Shown here: positions 9,830 to 17,988 of the stretch, piece by piece
How positions within the stretch are numbered: the stretch's first letter is position 1
Layout of the letters: each line of letters begins with the position of its first letter
Source of the DNA: a virus
Reading direction: 5' to 3' (one strand)
DNA length: 64,000 bases
IMG/VR virus record: IMGVR_UViG_3300028837_000875
Span: 24,572 to 88,571 of that record
Position numbers and translations under genes: made by a program
Notes under the pieces: model-generated
The model's database searches: none
What the model was told of the DNA's origin: nothing
The model's input: the letters and a program-made list of their open reading frames with translations, nothing else

Positions 9830-10207
9830 ATGGGACAAGAGAAAGGCTTATACGGCAAGCAAAAATGGTGGAATGAAAAGCCGCTCATACTGCACGGAGC
9901 CGCAGCGGAGCCGAATCAGAATCCAATGGTATTTCCTGAAGGCGAATTCATGCGTGTCGTCGGAGAGATAAAAGGAAATCTTGTTGGATGCGTAGGCAAT
10001 TTTACAATCACGATTAAAGGCAAGCTTTACGGCGAGGAAGTTGTGATTGATACGCTCGTAGTTGTTGCTGCTGGCCTCGCTAAAGTTCTTGGAACTAAGC
10101 TTGTAGATATTCGCGGCTTCGATGAAATAACTGGTTCAGTAGTTTATGTGGATGGAGCTGGCCTTGGCGTCACGTATCAAGTTTATGTTGGAGTTCCTTA
10201 CAAATAA
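9830..10207 (+). CDS. Unknown late protein, possible decoration or fibre subunit
   Basis: A 125-residue beta-rich protein with ribosome site AAAGGAGAAAAAA. It is rich in V, G and I with two GKLYGEE/VVIDTLVVV-like strands. No family recognised. It lies inside the fibre gene run, so a virion surface role is plausible. Confidence 0.5.
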   Translation: MGQEKGLYGKQKWWNEKPLILHGAAAEPNQNPMVFPEGEFMRVVGEIKGNLVGCVGNFTITIKGKLYGEEVVIDTLVVVAAGLAKVLGTKLVDIRGFDEITGSVVYVDGAGLGVTYQVYVGVPYK

Positions 10208-10222
10208 GTAGAGTGAAACAGA

Positions 10223-10822
10223 ATGGGTTGGCCAGAACTTATTCCAGAAAATTTACGAACCGTCCTCGACACATTGATGTACGAGGCTAATTCTAATACG
10301 CTTAGACTTACAGTATATCCTTCCAGTGATACAGTTAATTGGTCTCCTCCTCCTCTTGTGTATGTTCCTAATTCTTCAATGCAAGCTTTTGATTTTGGAA
10401 CAGTAGGAAAGAATGAAGGAATGTCAGGTCATTGTCAAATTTTTGATTATGACTTTCCTTTTGATAACAAATCAGCATACGGCTTAGGATTTAGAATCAA
10501 GTACTCCGCTGAAGGTGATGTTGCAGTAGACCAAAATGCTTATATAGATTTGGAATATAAAGTTATAAATCATTTGGGTGATAAGTCAACAGATATTATT
10601 ACAGCTGCGGATTTTCTGATTCCAGTTCCGACAGGTTCTGTTGAGCAGACTGAGAGATATTTAGATTATGGGTTTATACCCAGCACAGAGCTTTCGGTAG
10701 GAGCCATGGTTATAATGAAAATCTTTGGCAGAGATGCTACGCACGTAGATGATACTCTGGCAAGTCGTCTATTGATTGAAGAAATAATACCAAAGTTAAT
10801 GGACGTAGTTATTCCACCATAA
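10223..10822 (+). CDS. Unknown fibre-region protein
   Basis: A 199-residue protein that is probably all beta (many Y, V, D, S; segments such as SAEGDVAVDQNAYIDLEYKV). No family recognised. Starts at ATG 10223 after a weak GTAGAG site. It sits among adhesin genes and is probably part of the virion surface. Confidence 0.5.
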   Translation: MGWPELIPENLRTVLDTLMYEANSNTLRLTVYPSSDTVNWSPPPLVYVPNSSMQAFDFGTVGKNEGMSGHCQIFDYDFPFDNKSAYGLGFRIKYSAEGDVAVDQNAYIDLEYKVINHLGDKSTDIITAADFLIPVPTGSVEQTERYLDYGFIPSTELSVGAMVIMKIFGRDATHVDDTLASRLLIEEIIPKLMDVVIPP

Positions 10823-10840
10823 TATTGGAGGTAAATAAAA

Positions 10841-11785
10841 ATGTTTTATGGATGTCCAGATTGTACTTCTGGATATTTTTCGCACGTAAAAGGTTTGGGT
10901 GGAGAAGAAGGCAAGGCAGTAGTTTTTTCTGACAAATATGATGGCGTAGATATGGTAGCAAAGATTATCAATGCTATCACTTCTGTATATGAAGGATATG
11001 GCTGTGGATTGGTGGTTGTGCCGCCTGGCCAGCACTACTCTGCTACTATTTTAACCCCAGTACAAGCCGTTCCAAAAGTCACAGTAATGGGGCTTGGATA
11101 TTATCTTGGTCAGTATAGTTTACCACCTACTCAACTTCTCCAAACAACAGACACATATGTAGTCAGACTTCTCACCCGAGGCAGTATATCTTTTTGTGGT
11201 TTAACTTTTATGTATGAACATCCACATAAAGGTATTGTAATGCATGGATACAATAGCGGTGCTGTCTATCTGCATCAATGTGGTCTGTATGGAGGATACA
11301 ACGGGCCTGAGACGTTAAGAGTTGAACAAAATGCTTCTGGTTGGGATATACGAGATTGTCAAATTGGCAGATATAATAATGGCGTAAATGGACATGCTAT
11401 TGTTTTTGATAATGCATACAATTGTCATTTGAAACGAGTTCGCGGCACTGTCAACGGGCATGGAGTAAAGATTTCTGGCAATGGTAGTGTGAGCAAGTAT
11501 AACAAAGACTTCAGTTTTGAAGAGTGCATGTTTGGCCCAGCCACGTATCAGGCAAATCAAAGAGACGCATACTACATTGATGCAGTGAATGTTGGACGGG
11601 TAGAGTGGCGTGATTGTACTCAGCTATCTTCACACGCTAACAACGGAGCCAACGCTCGTCATGCAATAAACTTGGTTTCAACTCCAGTTGACAGTCTGAA
11701 AATCTTTCATGGTAAGTTCTACGGGCAGACGGCGGCATTCAACGACAAGAGCAAGTTTGTGATGGATATGATTGAAATAGAATAG
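10841..11785 (+). CDS. Right-handed beta-helix (pectate-lyase-like) tailspike-type protein
   Basis: A 314-residue protein with the strong ribosome site TTGGAGGTAAATAAAA. It shows regularly repeated short strands with aligned N, C and G residues (FCGLTFMYEHP, VYLHQCGLYGG, WDIRDCQIGRYN, CHLKRVRGTVNGHGVKI, FSFEECMFG, VEWRDCTQLS), typical of the parallel beta-helix fold of pectate lyases and tailspikes. Some of these proteins cleave surface polysaccharide and others only bind it; I cannot pick catalytic residues. Confidence 0.65.
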   Translation: MFYGCPDCTSGYFSHVKGLGGEEGKAVVFSDKYDGVDMVAKIINAITSVYEGYGCGLVVVPPGQHYSATILTPVQAVPKVTVMGLGYYLGQYSLPPTQLLQTTDTYVVRLLTRGSISFCGLTFMYEHPHKGIVMHGYNSGAVYLHQCGLYGGYNGPETLRVEQNASGWDIRDCQIGRYNNGVNGHAIVFDNAYNCHLKRVRGTVNGHGVKISGNGSVSKYNKDFSFEECMFGPATYQANQRDAYYIDAVNVGRVEWRDCTQLSSHANNGANARHAINLVSTPVDSLKIFHGKFYGQTAAFNDKSKFVMDMIEIE

Positions 11786-11795
11786 GAGAAAAACT

Positions 11796-12029
11796 ATGGG
11801 CATGAAATTGGAAACACAGGTAACAGAGACGCGGCAGATTGAGGCAGTTACTATTCGGATACTGGAACCTGAGAAGGATGTAACTGTTGAAGTATATTAC
11901 AGAAACAGAAGCGACATGACGCCATTCTTTGTAATGAAAGATAGTAAATCTGAAATAGGATTTGAGGCAGTCGAGCAGGCAACAAAAGCAATTCTTAATG
12001 CTATAGGAATTACTGTTACGGAGAAGTAG
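11796..12029 (+). CDS. Small unknown late protein
   Basis: A 77-residue protein with ribosome site TAGGAGAAAAAC. Beta-rich first half, helical C-terminus (EAVEQATKAILNAIG). Family not recognised. One base separates its stop from the next ATG, so the two are translationally coupled. Confidence 0.5.
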   Translation: MGMKLETQVTETRQIEAVTIRILEPEKDVTVEVYYRNRSDMTPFFVMKDSKSEIGFEAVEQATKAILNAIGITVTEK

Positions 12030-12030
12030 C

Positions 12031-12558
12031 ATGACGATAGAATCACGAAACTTAGATGTGCTACATTTTGCAGATATAGGAGCAGACCCTACAATTGCTG
12101 GTGAAGAAGTTCGGAATGGAGCCAGAAAGAAATTTCACGATGGTGCGATAGTACAGACAATTGCTTTCTTGAGCGACATTGGCGGTGGCGGTAGCCCAAC
12201 ACGTTTTGTGACGTTCAAAGTAGATGGCGGGGAAGCCCCACTTCTTCCGGGTTTTCAAGATTTCATTTTTGTCGGTTTTGCAGGTACTATCTCGGCTTGG
12301 GTCATTCTCGCAGATGCTCCAGGAGATATTAAGATAGACATTTGGAAGTGCGTCTATGCCGATTATCCGCCAAGTGATGAGGACTCTATTTGTGGTGGGC
12401 ATGAACCAGAGATTGCTGCGGCAGATAAGGACTTTGATGATGACCTGGAAGATTGGGATGACACTGCCTTAGCAATCGGAGACATCTTGAAATTTAATAT
12501 TGTTTCCAGCGACTTGATTAAGAAAGTAACATTGATGCTCATTTGTGAGCCAACTTAG
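12031..12558 (+). CDS. Unknown fibre-region structural protein
   Basis: A 175-residue protein with a conspicuous ISAWVILADAPGDIKIDIWKC-like beta segment (about residues 88-108) and an acidic turn-rich C-terminal part (DKDFDDDLEDWDDTAL). This arrangement is often seen in short phage surface proteins, but I cannot name the family. Confidence 0.5.
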   Translation: MTIESRNLDVLHFADIGADPTIAGEEVRNGARKKFHDGAIVQTIAFLSDIGGGGSPTRFVTFKVDGGEAPLLPGFQDFIFVGFAGTISAWVILADAPGDIKIDIWKCVYADYPPSDEDSICGGHEPEIAAADKDFDDDLEDWDDTALAIGDILKFNIVSSDLIKKVTLMLICEPT

Positions 12559-12569
12559 AGGAGATTCAA

Positions 12570-13349
12570 ATGGGATTTGTCGCCGGTTCTATTGGAGCTA
12601 CTGCAAGGAATAGTTTTGGTGAAGCAATAGCGGCATGGTTGATTGCTAACGCTGGTTGGACAAGATGTGAAGTGGGCTACACTGGCGTAGAAAGTCCAGA
12701 CGGAAACTGGGTTTTACAATATGTAATAACAGGAAGCAGTAGCATTGACGAATTGCGTTTCAGCAAAACATGGGACGCAGTTGCACATACACCAACGAGT
12801 TATGCTTGTATACAAATTAAATTTTGCTCTTCGTCATCTTCAAACATGTATGCTCTTCTGATTGCAGCAAGAGATTCGGACTACATTACGTTAAGATTGA
12901 CGAGTTCTTCTTCTCCATACTATCCAATTATCTATGCGTTCAGAAAGAATGGTTACATTGGGGCTGCAACAAATTCGCTGGTTGGTGGTACTTCGTACAT
13001 AGCAGTGCCAGTTTACACGGCTGCGATTTGGAGAGAGCTTGATGATGCTAAGCCACGAGGCTATTTCCCGGTGTTAATGCAGCCATGTGCTCTCGGAACA
13101 ACGTATGGTTATATTTCACATTTCTCGATTGTGACTGCTCCGAGTACAAAGACATTGCTCTTTCCGATATACTGTTCTGCAAATGACGGGGTTGAATTAT
13201 TTGCGCTGGACGACATTTACGGGCCTGGTGCTGATTTGATTGACGGGGATACTATTCAATATGATGGAAAGACATTCACCGTCTACACTCCTACCAATGT
13301 AGCTTGTCAGTCACAACTTTTGAAATGTCTTGCGTTGAGGACAGCATAA
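12570..13349 (+). CDS. Unknown fibre-region protein, lectin-like composition
   Basis: A 259-residue protein with ribosome site AGAGGAGATTCAA. It is rich in S, Y, T and aromatic residues and probably a beta-sandwich (WVLQYVITGSS, DYITLRLTSSSS). No motif identified. Its TAA overlaps the next ATG as TAATG. It belongs to the run of small adhesin-type genes at 8.1-15 kb. Confidence 0.5.
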   Translation: MGFVAGSIGATARNSFGEAIAAWLIANAGWTRCEVGYTGVESPDGNWVLQYVITGSSSIDELRFSKTWDAVAHTPTSYACIQIKFCSSSSSNMYALLIAARDSDYITLRLTSSSSPYYPIIYAFRKNGYIGAATNSLVGGTSYIAVPVYTAAIWRELDDAKPRGYFPVLMQPCALGTTYGYISHFSIVTAPSTKTLLFPIYCSANDGVELFALDDIYGPGADLIDGDTIQYDGKTFTVYTPTNVACQSQLLKCLALRTA

Positions 13350-13681
13350 TGGCAAACTATCCTGATGGCGAACCATTCGCAGGTGGCAAGACAGATGTTG
13401 CTTGGTCTGAAGCATACTATGACCAAGACAATGGAGCTAATCCTGCTGACTGGGTTTTAAGAAGTTCACTCGCACTCAGAGGCAGAGGAGTAGAAGGAGC
13501 CTTGAAACTTTGTACAGCAACCCCAACAAATTTTCTCTTTTGGGGCGCTGGTGAAACAACTCCTGTTGGTGCTAAGATGAAAGGATTGTTTGTTGGTTCT
13601 TTCCCGGCAGGAATTTACATGGGGACTCCTGTCAGTCATAGCTTCCCTTCTTGCATAAGGACTTCAGCAGGAGTAGGATAA
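13349..13681 (+). CDS. Unknown small structural protein
   Basis: A 110-residue protein. An in-frame upstream ATG exists at 13304 but would overlap the previous gene; ATG 13349 within TAATG, after GTTGAGGACAGC, is the better start. The sequence is rich in G and W with no known motif. Its stop again overlaps the next ATG, so 12570-13890 forms a tightly coupled series. Confidence 0.5.
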   Translation: MANYPDGEPFAGGKTDVAWSEAYYDQDNGANPADWVLRSSLALRGRGVEGALKLCTATPTNFLFWGAGETTPVGAKMKGLFVGSFPAGIYMGTPVSHSFPSCIRTSAGVG

Positions 13682-13890
13682 TGAAGATAACTTTCAAAGT
13701 CACAGCAACATTCAAGGTTGATGAAGTGGAGCTGGACGAAACAGAAAATATCAACTTGATTGGTGACACAATCGGTGATGGTATTTCGGAGAGACTCAAA
13801 GAAGCATTTGATATTGACATCAACGATGGGCGGACAGTTCAGGCAAAACTTTTTGAGATGGAAGTTGCTTCAGACGGAATAAATGAATAG
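13681..13890 (+). CDS. Small acidic unknown protein
   Basis: A 69-residue protein starting at ATG 13681 (TAATG overlap, ribosome site GGAGTAGG). It begins with alternating hydrophobic residues (ITFKVTATFKVDEVEL) suggesting a beta-hairpin, followed by an acidic helix. The same style of short 'MKITFKV' protein is common in phages, but the function is not known to me. Confidence 0.5.
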   Translation: MKITFKVTATFKVDEVELDETENINLIGDTIGDGISERLKEAFDIDINDGRTVQAKLFEMEVASDGINE

Positions 13891-13899
13891 GAAGTTTCG

Positions 13900-15051
13900 A
13901 TGATAGAGTATATTGCAGATAAGTTCAACGAGACTCCGGCTGACATTGACAACAACAAGAAAGTTGTTGGGGGAGCGCTTCAGCTTTGGCAGGACTTCTT
14001 TGGGGTTGCTCTTGACGGCCATTGGGCGATAGGAACTCATCCATATTGGACTAACCCAGCAGGAACAAATATCATAGAGATTGGGGGCGACCTTCATTGT
14101 GAAACTTATTCTGCGGCGATGGTAGGCAGAGCTATTTATTCTCCTGCTGTTTTCAATGACTTGACATGCGTGATTGATTGGAATAACTTTGCGTGGGGAA
14201 ATGCTGACCATGACGCGAGCATGTTCATATTCAAAGACATCAACAATTATGTGTGGTTGCGGAGGTATGCCAATCCTTACTGGGCCAGTCTACATTTGAT
14301 AGTGTGTAACAAATGTGTTGCTGGGGTGCTAAGCGAAATAGCGCGTATCAACTTCTTCCCCACTGCTCCAAGAAACGGAAAGTTCAAGATTGTACGAGTC
14401 GCGGATATATTTGAGTTCTGGTATGATGTTGGCGCCGGCTGGGTGTTGTTAGCTACTTCTTCCGCTGCCATTGGTGCTGACTGCCAGTTGGTTCTGGCTA
14501 TTGCTGGAAGCGGATACCCTGCAAACAACTGGACTGAGATTGACTACGCATCGTGTGAGCTTTTCGATTCAAATTATTTTTGGGATGACCTGCCTTGGAT
14601 ATATGTCATCGCTTCTGAAGGAGTAGAGCATGCGTTTGATGCTGGTGTTGGAGAGACGTGGAAACTTACAGGAGCATCTTGCGTATCTGGGCCGTTAAGC
14701 TCCTCTCTCCTCTTTGAACTTGGGGTCTCAGATTCAGGACTATTCATTGATGTTGATTGGAAAGATATTATCTTCAAACCGATAGCACAGATTGCTGCTA
14801 ATGCGGCAGCAGGATTGTATGACGACCACAGATATATACATGTCAAGGCTCAGTATGTTTCTGACGGAACAGTTCAATCCTTTCTTACAAGTTTTAGTAT
14901 TTCAGAACTTAGTCCTCCTTCAGTCACTATAAAGAGACAGTTGATTGTTCCGTTGATTGATAAACAAATAACAATAGCGAGAGAGAGTAAAAGAATAACT
15001 ATTCCAAAGAAGCCAAAGAAACAGCTTACGTTTCAAGTGCCTATAAACTAA
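13900..15051 (+). CDS. Putative fibre/adhesin protein
   Basis: A 383-residue protein with a concanavalin-like look in its first 220 residues (MFIFKDINNYVWLRRY, FEFWYDVGAGWVLLATS, NWTEIDYASCELF), as in lectin-type sandwich domains. About residues 230-350 form a second beta domain. The last 35 residues are basic (KRQLIVPLIDKQITIARESKR). Role inferred as host surface binding or virion decoration. Confidence 0.5.
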   Translation: MIEYIADKFNETPADIDNNKKVVGGALQLWQDFFGVALDGHWAIGTHPYWTNPAGTNIIEIGGDLHCETYSAAMVGRAIYSPAVFNDLTCVIDWNNFAWGNADHDASMFIFKDINNYVWLRRYANPYWASLHLIVCNKCVAGVLSEIARINFFPTAPRNGKFKIVRVADIFEFWYDVGAGWVLLATSSAAIGADCQLVLAIAGSGYPANNWTEIDYASCELFDSNYFWDDLPWIYVIASEGVEHAFDAGVGETWKLTGASCVSGPLSSSLLFELGVSDSGLFIDVDWKDIIFKPIAQIAANAAAGLYDDHRYIHVKAQYVSDGTVQSFLTSFSISELSPPSVTIKRQLIVPLIDKQITIARESKRITIPKKPKKQLTFQVPIN

Positions 15052-15070
15052 TAGATTTGGAGGAACAACA

Positions 15071-15439
15071 ATGACTGCTGAAGTTGAGCTACAAGAAACT
15101 ATATTCAAGCAAAAGGAAGCAGGCCCGCTTGAATTTCTTTACGTTGATGAAAATGGAAGTCCGATTGATGTTTCTACTGGCACTTTCAATTTGTTAGTAA
15201 AGGAAAATAAAAGTAAAGATGATGCAGATGCTATCATTACCAAAGCCGATGCAGACTTAGATAAAACTCAAGCTGACGTTGGAAAAATAATAGCAACTAT
15301 TTTAGAAGCTGATACTGACCAGCTTGCAAAAAAATGGCTTGGTGAAATGAGAGCAGTCTTTGGTCCTGATGATATTGAAAAGAGCGATGACTTTTGGTTT
15401 ACAATAAGAGAAGCAATTCACAAAGACGATGCTCCTTAG
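15071..15439 (+). CDS. Small tail/baseplate-type protein
   Basis: A 122-residue protein with ribosome site TTGGAGGAACAACA. The N-terminal FKQKEAGPLEFLYVDENGSPIDVSTGTFNLLV resembles, over several strands, the short domain that opens many phage upper-baseplate proteins ('lxf tlxdxdGxpxdlsgatvxf'). That would make it a small attachment protein; the resemblance is by eye only. Confidence 0.45.
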   Translation: MTAEVELQETIFKQKEAGPLEFLYVDENGSPIDVSTGTFNLLVKENKSKDDADAIITKADADLDKTQADVGKIIATILEADTDQLAKKWLGEMRAVFGPDDIEKSDDFWFTIREAIHKDDAP

Positions 15440-15447
15440 GAGAAACC

Positions 15448-15651
15448 GTGCAGGATAATTGTCAAGAAGGAATAAAAGCAGCTAACTTTAGAATTGCGTT
15501 GAAACATTTGAAGATAGCTTGGGATGCTCTAATAAAAACTGACAGAGCAGATTTAGGAAAGAGACTCAAGAAGATTGGAAGGCAAATCATAAGTGATGCT
15601 TTCAAAACATTGCCAGAAGATTTGGCAAGAAGGCTTGCAAATTCAGAATAA
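15448..15651 (+). CDS. Small helical unknown protein
   Basis: A 67-residue basic, mostly helical protein. GTG at 15448 after TTAGGAGAAACC is chosen over an upstream in-frame ATG at 15394 that lies within the preceding gene. Family not recognised. Last gene before a structured intergenic region. Confidence 0.5.
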   Translation: MQDNCQEGIKAANFRIALKHLKIAWDALIKTDRADLGKRLKKIGRQIISDAFKTLPEDLARRLANSE

Positions 15652-15877
15652 GAAAAAAGGTACTTTAAATTGAAAGAACAAGCAGCAAAACAAGTCATTC
15701 ATAAACGCGCCTCTGAGGCTCTCAAATCATCTATCTGGTATGAATCATTGTGTTTCTCAACACAATGGCTTAGGCAAGGTCCTAGGACGTCCTACAGAGT
15801 TAATATTCAGCAAAGCGTAGAGAGGATTTAGACGTGTCAGTTTATCGTATAAGAGCAAAGAGGATAGGAGGTGCTTC
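15652..15877. other. Intergenic region with hairpin and palindromic element
   Basis: No convincing gene. It holds a perfect 9-bp hairpin, CATTGTGTT-TCTC-AACACAATG (15746-15767), directly followed by the reverse-oriented copy of the CCTAGG element (15763-15789). A TTG-started frame of 53 codons (15670-15831) covers these structures but has no good ribosome site and is not called. The ribosome site of the next gene, GGATAGGAGGTGC, closes the region. Confidence 0.6.
15763..15789 (-). repeat. CCTAGG intergenic element, copy 1 (reverse)
   Basis: Read on the minus strand it is CGTCCTAGGACC-TT-GCCTAAGCCATTG. It contains the 10-bp palindrome GTCCTAGGAC followed two bases after CC by a GCCTNAG block and CATTG. 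The same order occurs at 34149 and 52683 on the plus strand. It abuts a 9-bp hairpin. Confidence 0.7.
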
Positions 15878-16087
15878 ATGGATACAGCAATAGTAATAAG
15901 CCTCATAGGTATTATCCTAACGCCATTGCTTACTGCTGCGTTTGTTTTCGGAGTGATGCGCGGAACAATAAACGGATTGAAAGAAAAAGTTGATAAGCTC
16001 TGCGGAGCCATCAATATAACGCACAAGCGTATAGATAATCACTTAGAAGGACATTGTAAATCTTGTCCAGGTACTCGCAAGAAGTAA
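15878..16087 (+). CDS. Small membrane protein, holin-like candidate
   Basis: A 69-residue protein with ribosome site ATAGGAGGTGCTTC. One transmembrane segment (about residues 4-27) is followed by a short charged helix and a C-terminal H/C pair-rich tail (HLEGHCKSCPG). Its place at the end of the tail operon beside another single-span protein fits a lysis cassette, but no endolysin is visible nearby, so holin is only a suggestion. Confidence 0.5.
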   Translation: MDTAIVISLIGIILTPLLTAAFVFGVMRGTINGLKEKVDKLCGAINITHKRIDNHLEGHCKSCPGTRKK

Positions 16088-16097
16088 GGAGGAAGAA

Positions 16098-16415
16098 ATG
16101 GATATTGGTTTGAATGTCGAGACAATAGCAATTGTAATTACGCTTGTGAGTATAATTATTACTTTCATCCAAGTCAAGAAAAGAAAAGGCTGGAAGGCCG
16201 CTCTGCTTGCAGTGATGAGGACAATTCAAGGCGCCAAGGTTGATGAAGAAACAAAAGAGAAAGTTGAAGCTGCATTGAAAATTGCAGAAGAAATCAAAAA
16301 GCAATGGGACAAAAATTCAAAAGTCAAAGCCATTGCCAATATTGGCTCATTCATTGATACTGTTTATGATGCTCAAGTTAAAGACATCGAGAAGTGGAAG
16401 AATAAAATTCAATAA
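16098..16415 (+). CDS. Small membrane protein with cytoplasmic helical tail
   Basis: A 105-residue protein with ribosome site AAGGAGGAAGAA. One hydrophobic segment (about residues 8-26, TIAIVITLVSIIITFIQV) is followed by an amphipathic charged region. It resembles small phage-encoded holin-region proteins in layout. Last gene of the late operon before a terminator. Confidence 0.5.
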   Translation: MDIGLNVETIAIVITLVSIIITFIQVKKRKGWKAALLAVMRTIQGAKVDEETKEKVEAALKIAEEIKKQWDKNSKVKAIANIGSFIDTVYDAQVKDIEKWKNKIQ

Positions 16416-16470
16416 GAGACTTGGTGAAATGGCAGTCGGCTAATTGCTGGCTACATTTCTTACCTCCAGA

Positions 16471-16510
16471 GGGGCCGATGGATTCTTATTCCTCGGCCTT
16501 CTCTCTTTCT
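16471..16510 (+). terminator. Rho-independent terminator of the late operon
   Basis: GGCCGA (16473-16478) pairs with TCGGCC (16493-16498), extended inward by GG/CC with one bulged T and outward by two G-U pairs. It is followed by a pyrimidine-rich TTCTCTCTTTCT. The tail is not a pure T run, so efficiency is uncertain. It sits 56 bases after the last late gene and just before the replication operon. Confidence 0.6.
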
Positions 16511-16516
16511 CTAAAG

Positions 16517-16538
16517 AGTCAACCTTACTCGGATAGAT
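16517..16538 (+). promoter_or_regulatory. 22-bp motif, copy 1 (candidate phage promoter/operator)
   Basis: AGTCAA-CCT-TACTCGGATAGAT. The same 19 fixed bases with a variable 3-bp spacer recur at 31822-31843. Both copies start within about ten bases of a terminator hairpin and precede a new operon, here the replication genes. It does not look like a sigma70 -35/-10 pair. It may be read by a phage sigma factor or be an operator. Confidence 0.6.
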
Positions 16539-16563
16539 GATGATTGTATGAAGGATTATATCT

Positions 16564-17988
16564 GTGACAAAGCTAATAGTACATTTGAGCGATTCGTATA
16601 TTATCAAACTGAATCGGCTCTCGAAAGCCGAACAGCTCAATCTTCGTAACAGTTTTTCTAAGAAGAATCCTCAATATTATAAGCTCAGAGCATTAGGTTA
16701 TTCAACTCAAGGCATCAAAGCGCACATAAATCTTTTCGATATTCGTGGCGACAAAATCTGTCTACCTCGAGGAAATCGAGAGTTAATGGAAAATTTGCTG
16801 CCTGGCAAGGAGCTTGAATTTGTTGATGAACGAATCACTATTCCTCTTAGTAAAGACATCAAATTTAGAAAAGGATTCAAGTTTTGGACAGAACAAGAGA
16901 AAGCAATTGAAAGCGCCATCATTCAAGAACAAGGATTGATTCAAGGCGAGTGCGGTTCAGGCAAGACAGAAATATTACTAGGCATATTTGCTGAGCTTGG
17001 ACAGCGCACGTTGGTGGTTGTTGATAAGCTTGAACTAATGAAGCAATGGGTAAAGAGAGTCAAGGCAAGATTCGAGAACGTCGAAGTAAAAACAATTGGT
17101 GCTGGAAAGTGGGGCGTTGGTGATTTGACTATTGGCTCTCAGAAAACACTGTATAAGCACGCAAGCAAATTGCAGAACAAATTCGGAGCTATACTGTGTG
17201 ATGAAGTACATCACTTTGCCGCGCCCACTTTCCAGGACCTCATTTCCAAGATGCCGGCAAGATATAGAATTGGAGCTACAGCGACTCTTGCAAGAAAGGA
17301 CCGAAAGGAATTTTTAGTATACGCTGCATTTGGAAATGTTCTGCACACCATAACAGATGCTGATTTGAAAGAAGAGGGAAAGATATTTGAAATTGAAATG
17401 ATAGTTGTTCCAACTGATTTTGAGTGCTGTTCTTATATTGAAACTTATACTAACAAGATGACTAACGAAGAAGAAATTGTAAATTACAATTATCATGCTT
17501 TGCTTACTGAAATGAAAGTAGATGAACTCCGTAATCAACTACTTTTAGAGTTCATTGAAAAAGAGGTAAACAAAGGACATAAGTGTCTTGTGATGGCTGA
17601 CCGCATAGCCCATTGCATTTATATTAGGAGACTCTTGCAAAAGCGCAATATTTCAACTGGGCTAATGGTTGGAGAAAAAGAATTCGAGCAAGAGCGAGAG
17701 CAAGCACCAGAGCAACTCAAAAACGGTAAGATTTCTTGCATCGTAGTTTCTCCTCTTGTCCAAGAAGGATTTGACTTGCCAGAACTCGATAGAGGATTCA
17801 TCATAAATCCTTCAGCTAATAATGAAGGCAAGCTCAAGCAGCAAGCCGGAAGAATCAAGAGGATAGCTAAGGGAAAGAAGTCTGCAAAGGTTTATTATTT
17901 CTGGGATAAGAAAGTGCACGGCTTTCAAGCACACTTGAGGAAGATTCAAAAGCTCTTCCCGAAAACAAAGGTCTATGTTAAGCGATAA
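16564..17988 (+). CDS. SF2 DNA helicase, UvsW-like
   Basis: A 474-residue ATP-dependent superfamily 2 helicase. Walker A GECGSGKT is at residues 128-135, the DEVH box at 213-216, the GATAT motif III at about 237, and a C-terminal helicase lobe ends with the QAGRIKR motif VI-like stretch. The N-terminal 100 residues resemble the extra substrate-binding domain of T4 UvsW-type enzymes, which unwind branched recombination intermediates and restart forks. Start is GTG 16564 after GAAGGATTATATCT. First gene of the replication operon; its end overlaps the next gene by 14 bases. Confidence 0.85.
   Translation: MTKLIVHLSDSYIIKLNRLSKAEQLNLRNSFSKKNPQYYKLRALGYSTQGIKAHINLFDIRGDKICLPRGNRELMENLLPGKELEFVDERITIPLSKDIKFRKGFKFWTEQEKAIESAIIQEQGLIQGECGSGKTEILLGIFAELGQRTLVVVDKLELMKQWVKRVKARFENVEVKTIGAGKWGVGDLTIGSQKTLYKHASKLQNKFGAILCDEVHHFAAPTFQDLISKMPARYRIGATATLARKDRKEFLVYAAFGNVLHTITDADLKEEGKIFEIEMIVVPTDFECCSYIETYTNKMTNEEEIVNYNYHALLTEMKVDELRNQLLLEFIEKEVNKGHKCLVMADRIAHCIYIRRLLQKRNISTGLMVGEKEFEQEREQAPEQLKNGKISCIVVSPLVQEGFDLPELDRGFIINPSANNEGKLKQQAGRIKRIAKGKKSAKVYYFWDKKVHGFQAHLRKIQKLFPKTKVYVKR

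Noticed and set aside
15670-15831. TTG frame of 53 codons
   Set aside because: No good ribosome site, and it covers a perfect hairpin and the CCTAGG element.
15652-16415. Complete lysis cassette
   Set aside because: Two small membrane proteins are present, but no endolysin domain is visible anywhere in the window.
16419-16505. tRNA-like stretch (GGTGAAATGGCAG) after the last late gene
   Set aside because: No consistent cloverleaf: the D-stem and anticodon stem do not pair and there is no TTCGA-type T-arm. The 3' half is better explained as a terminator hairpin.
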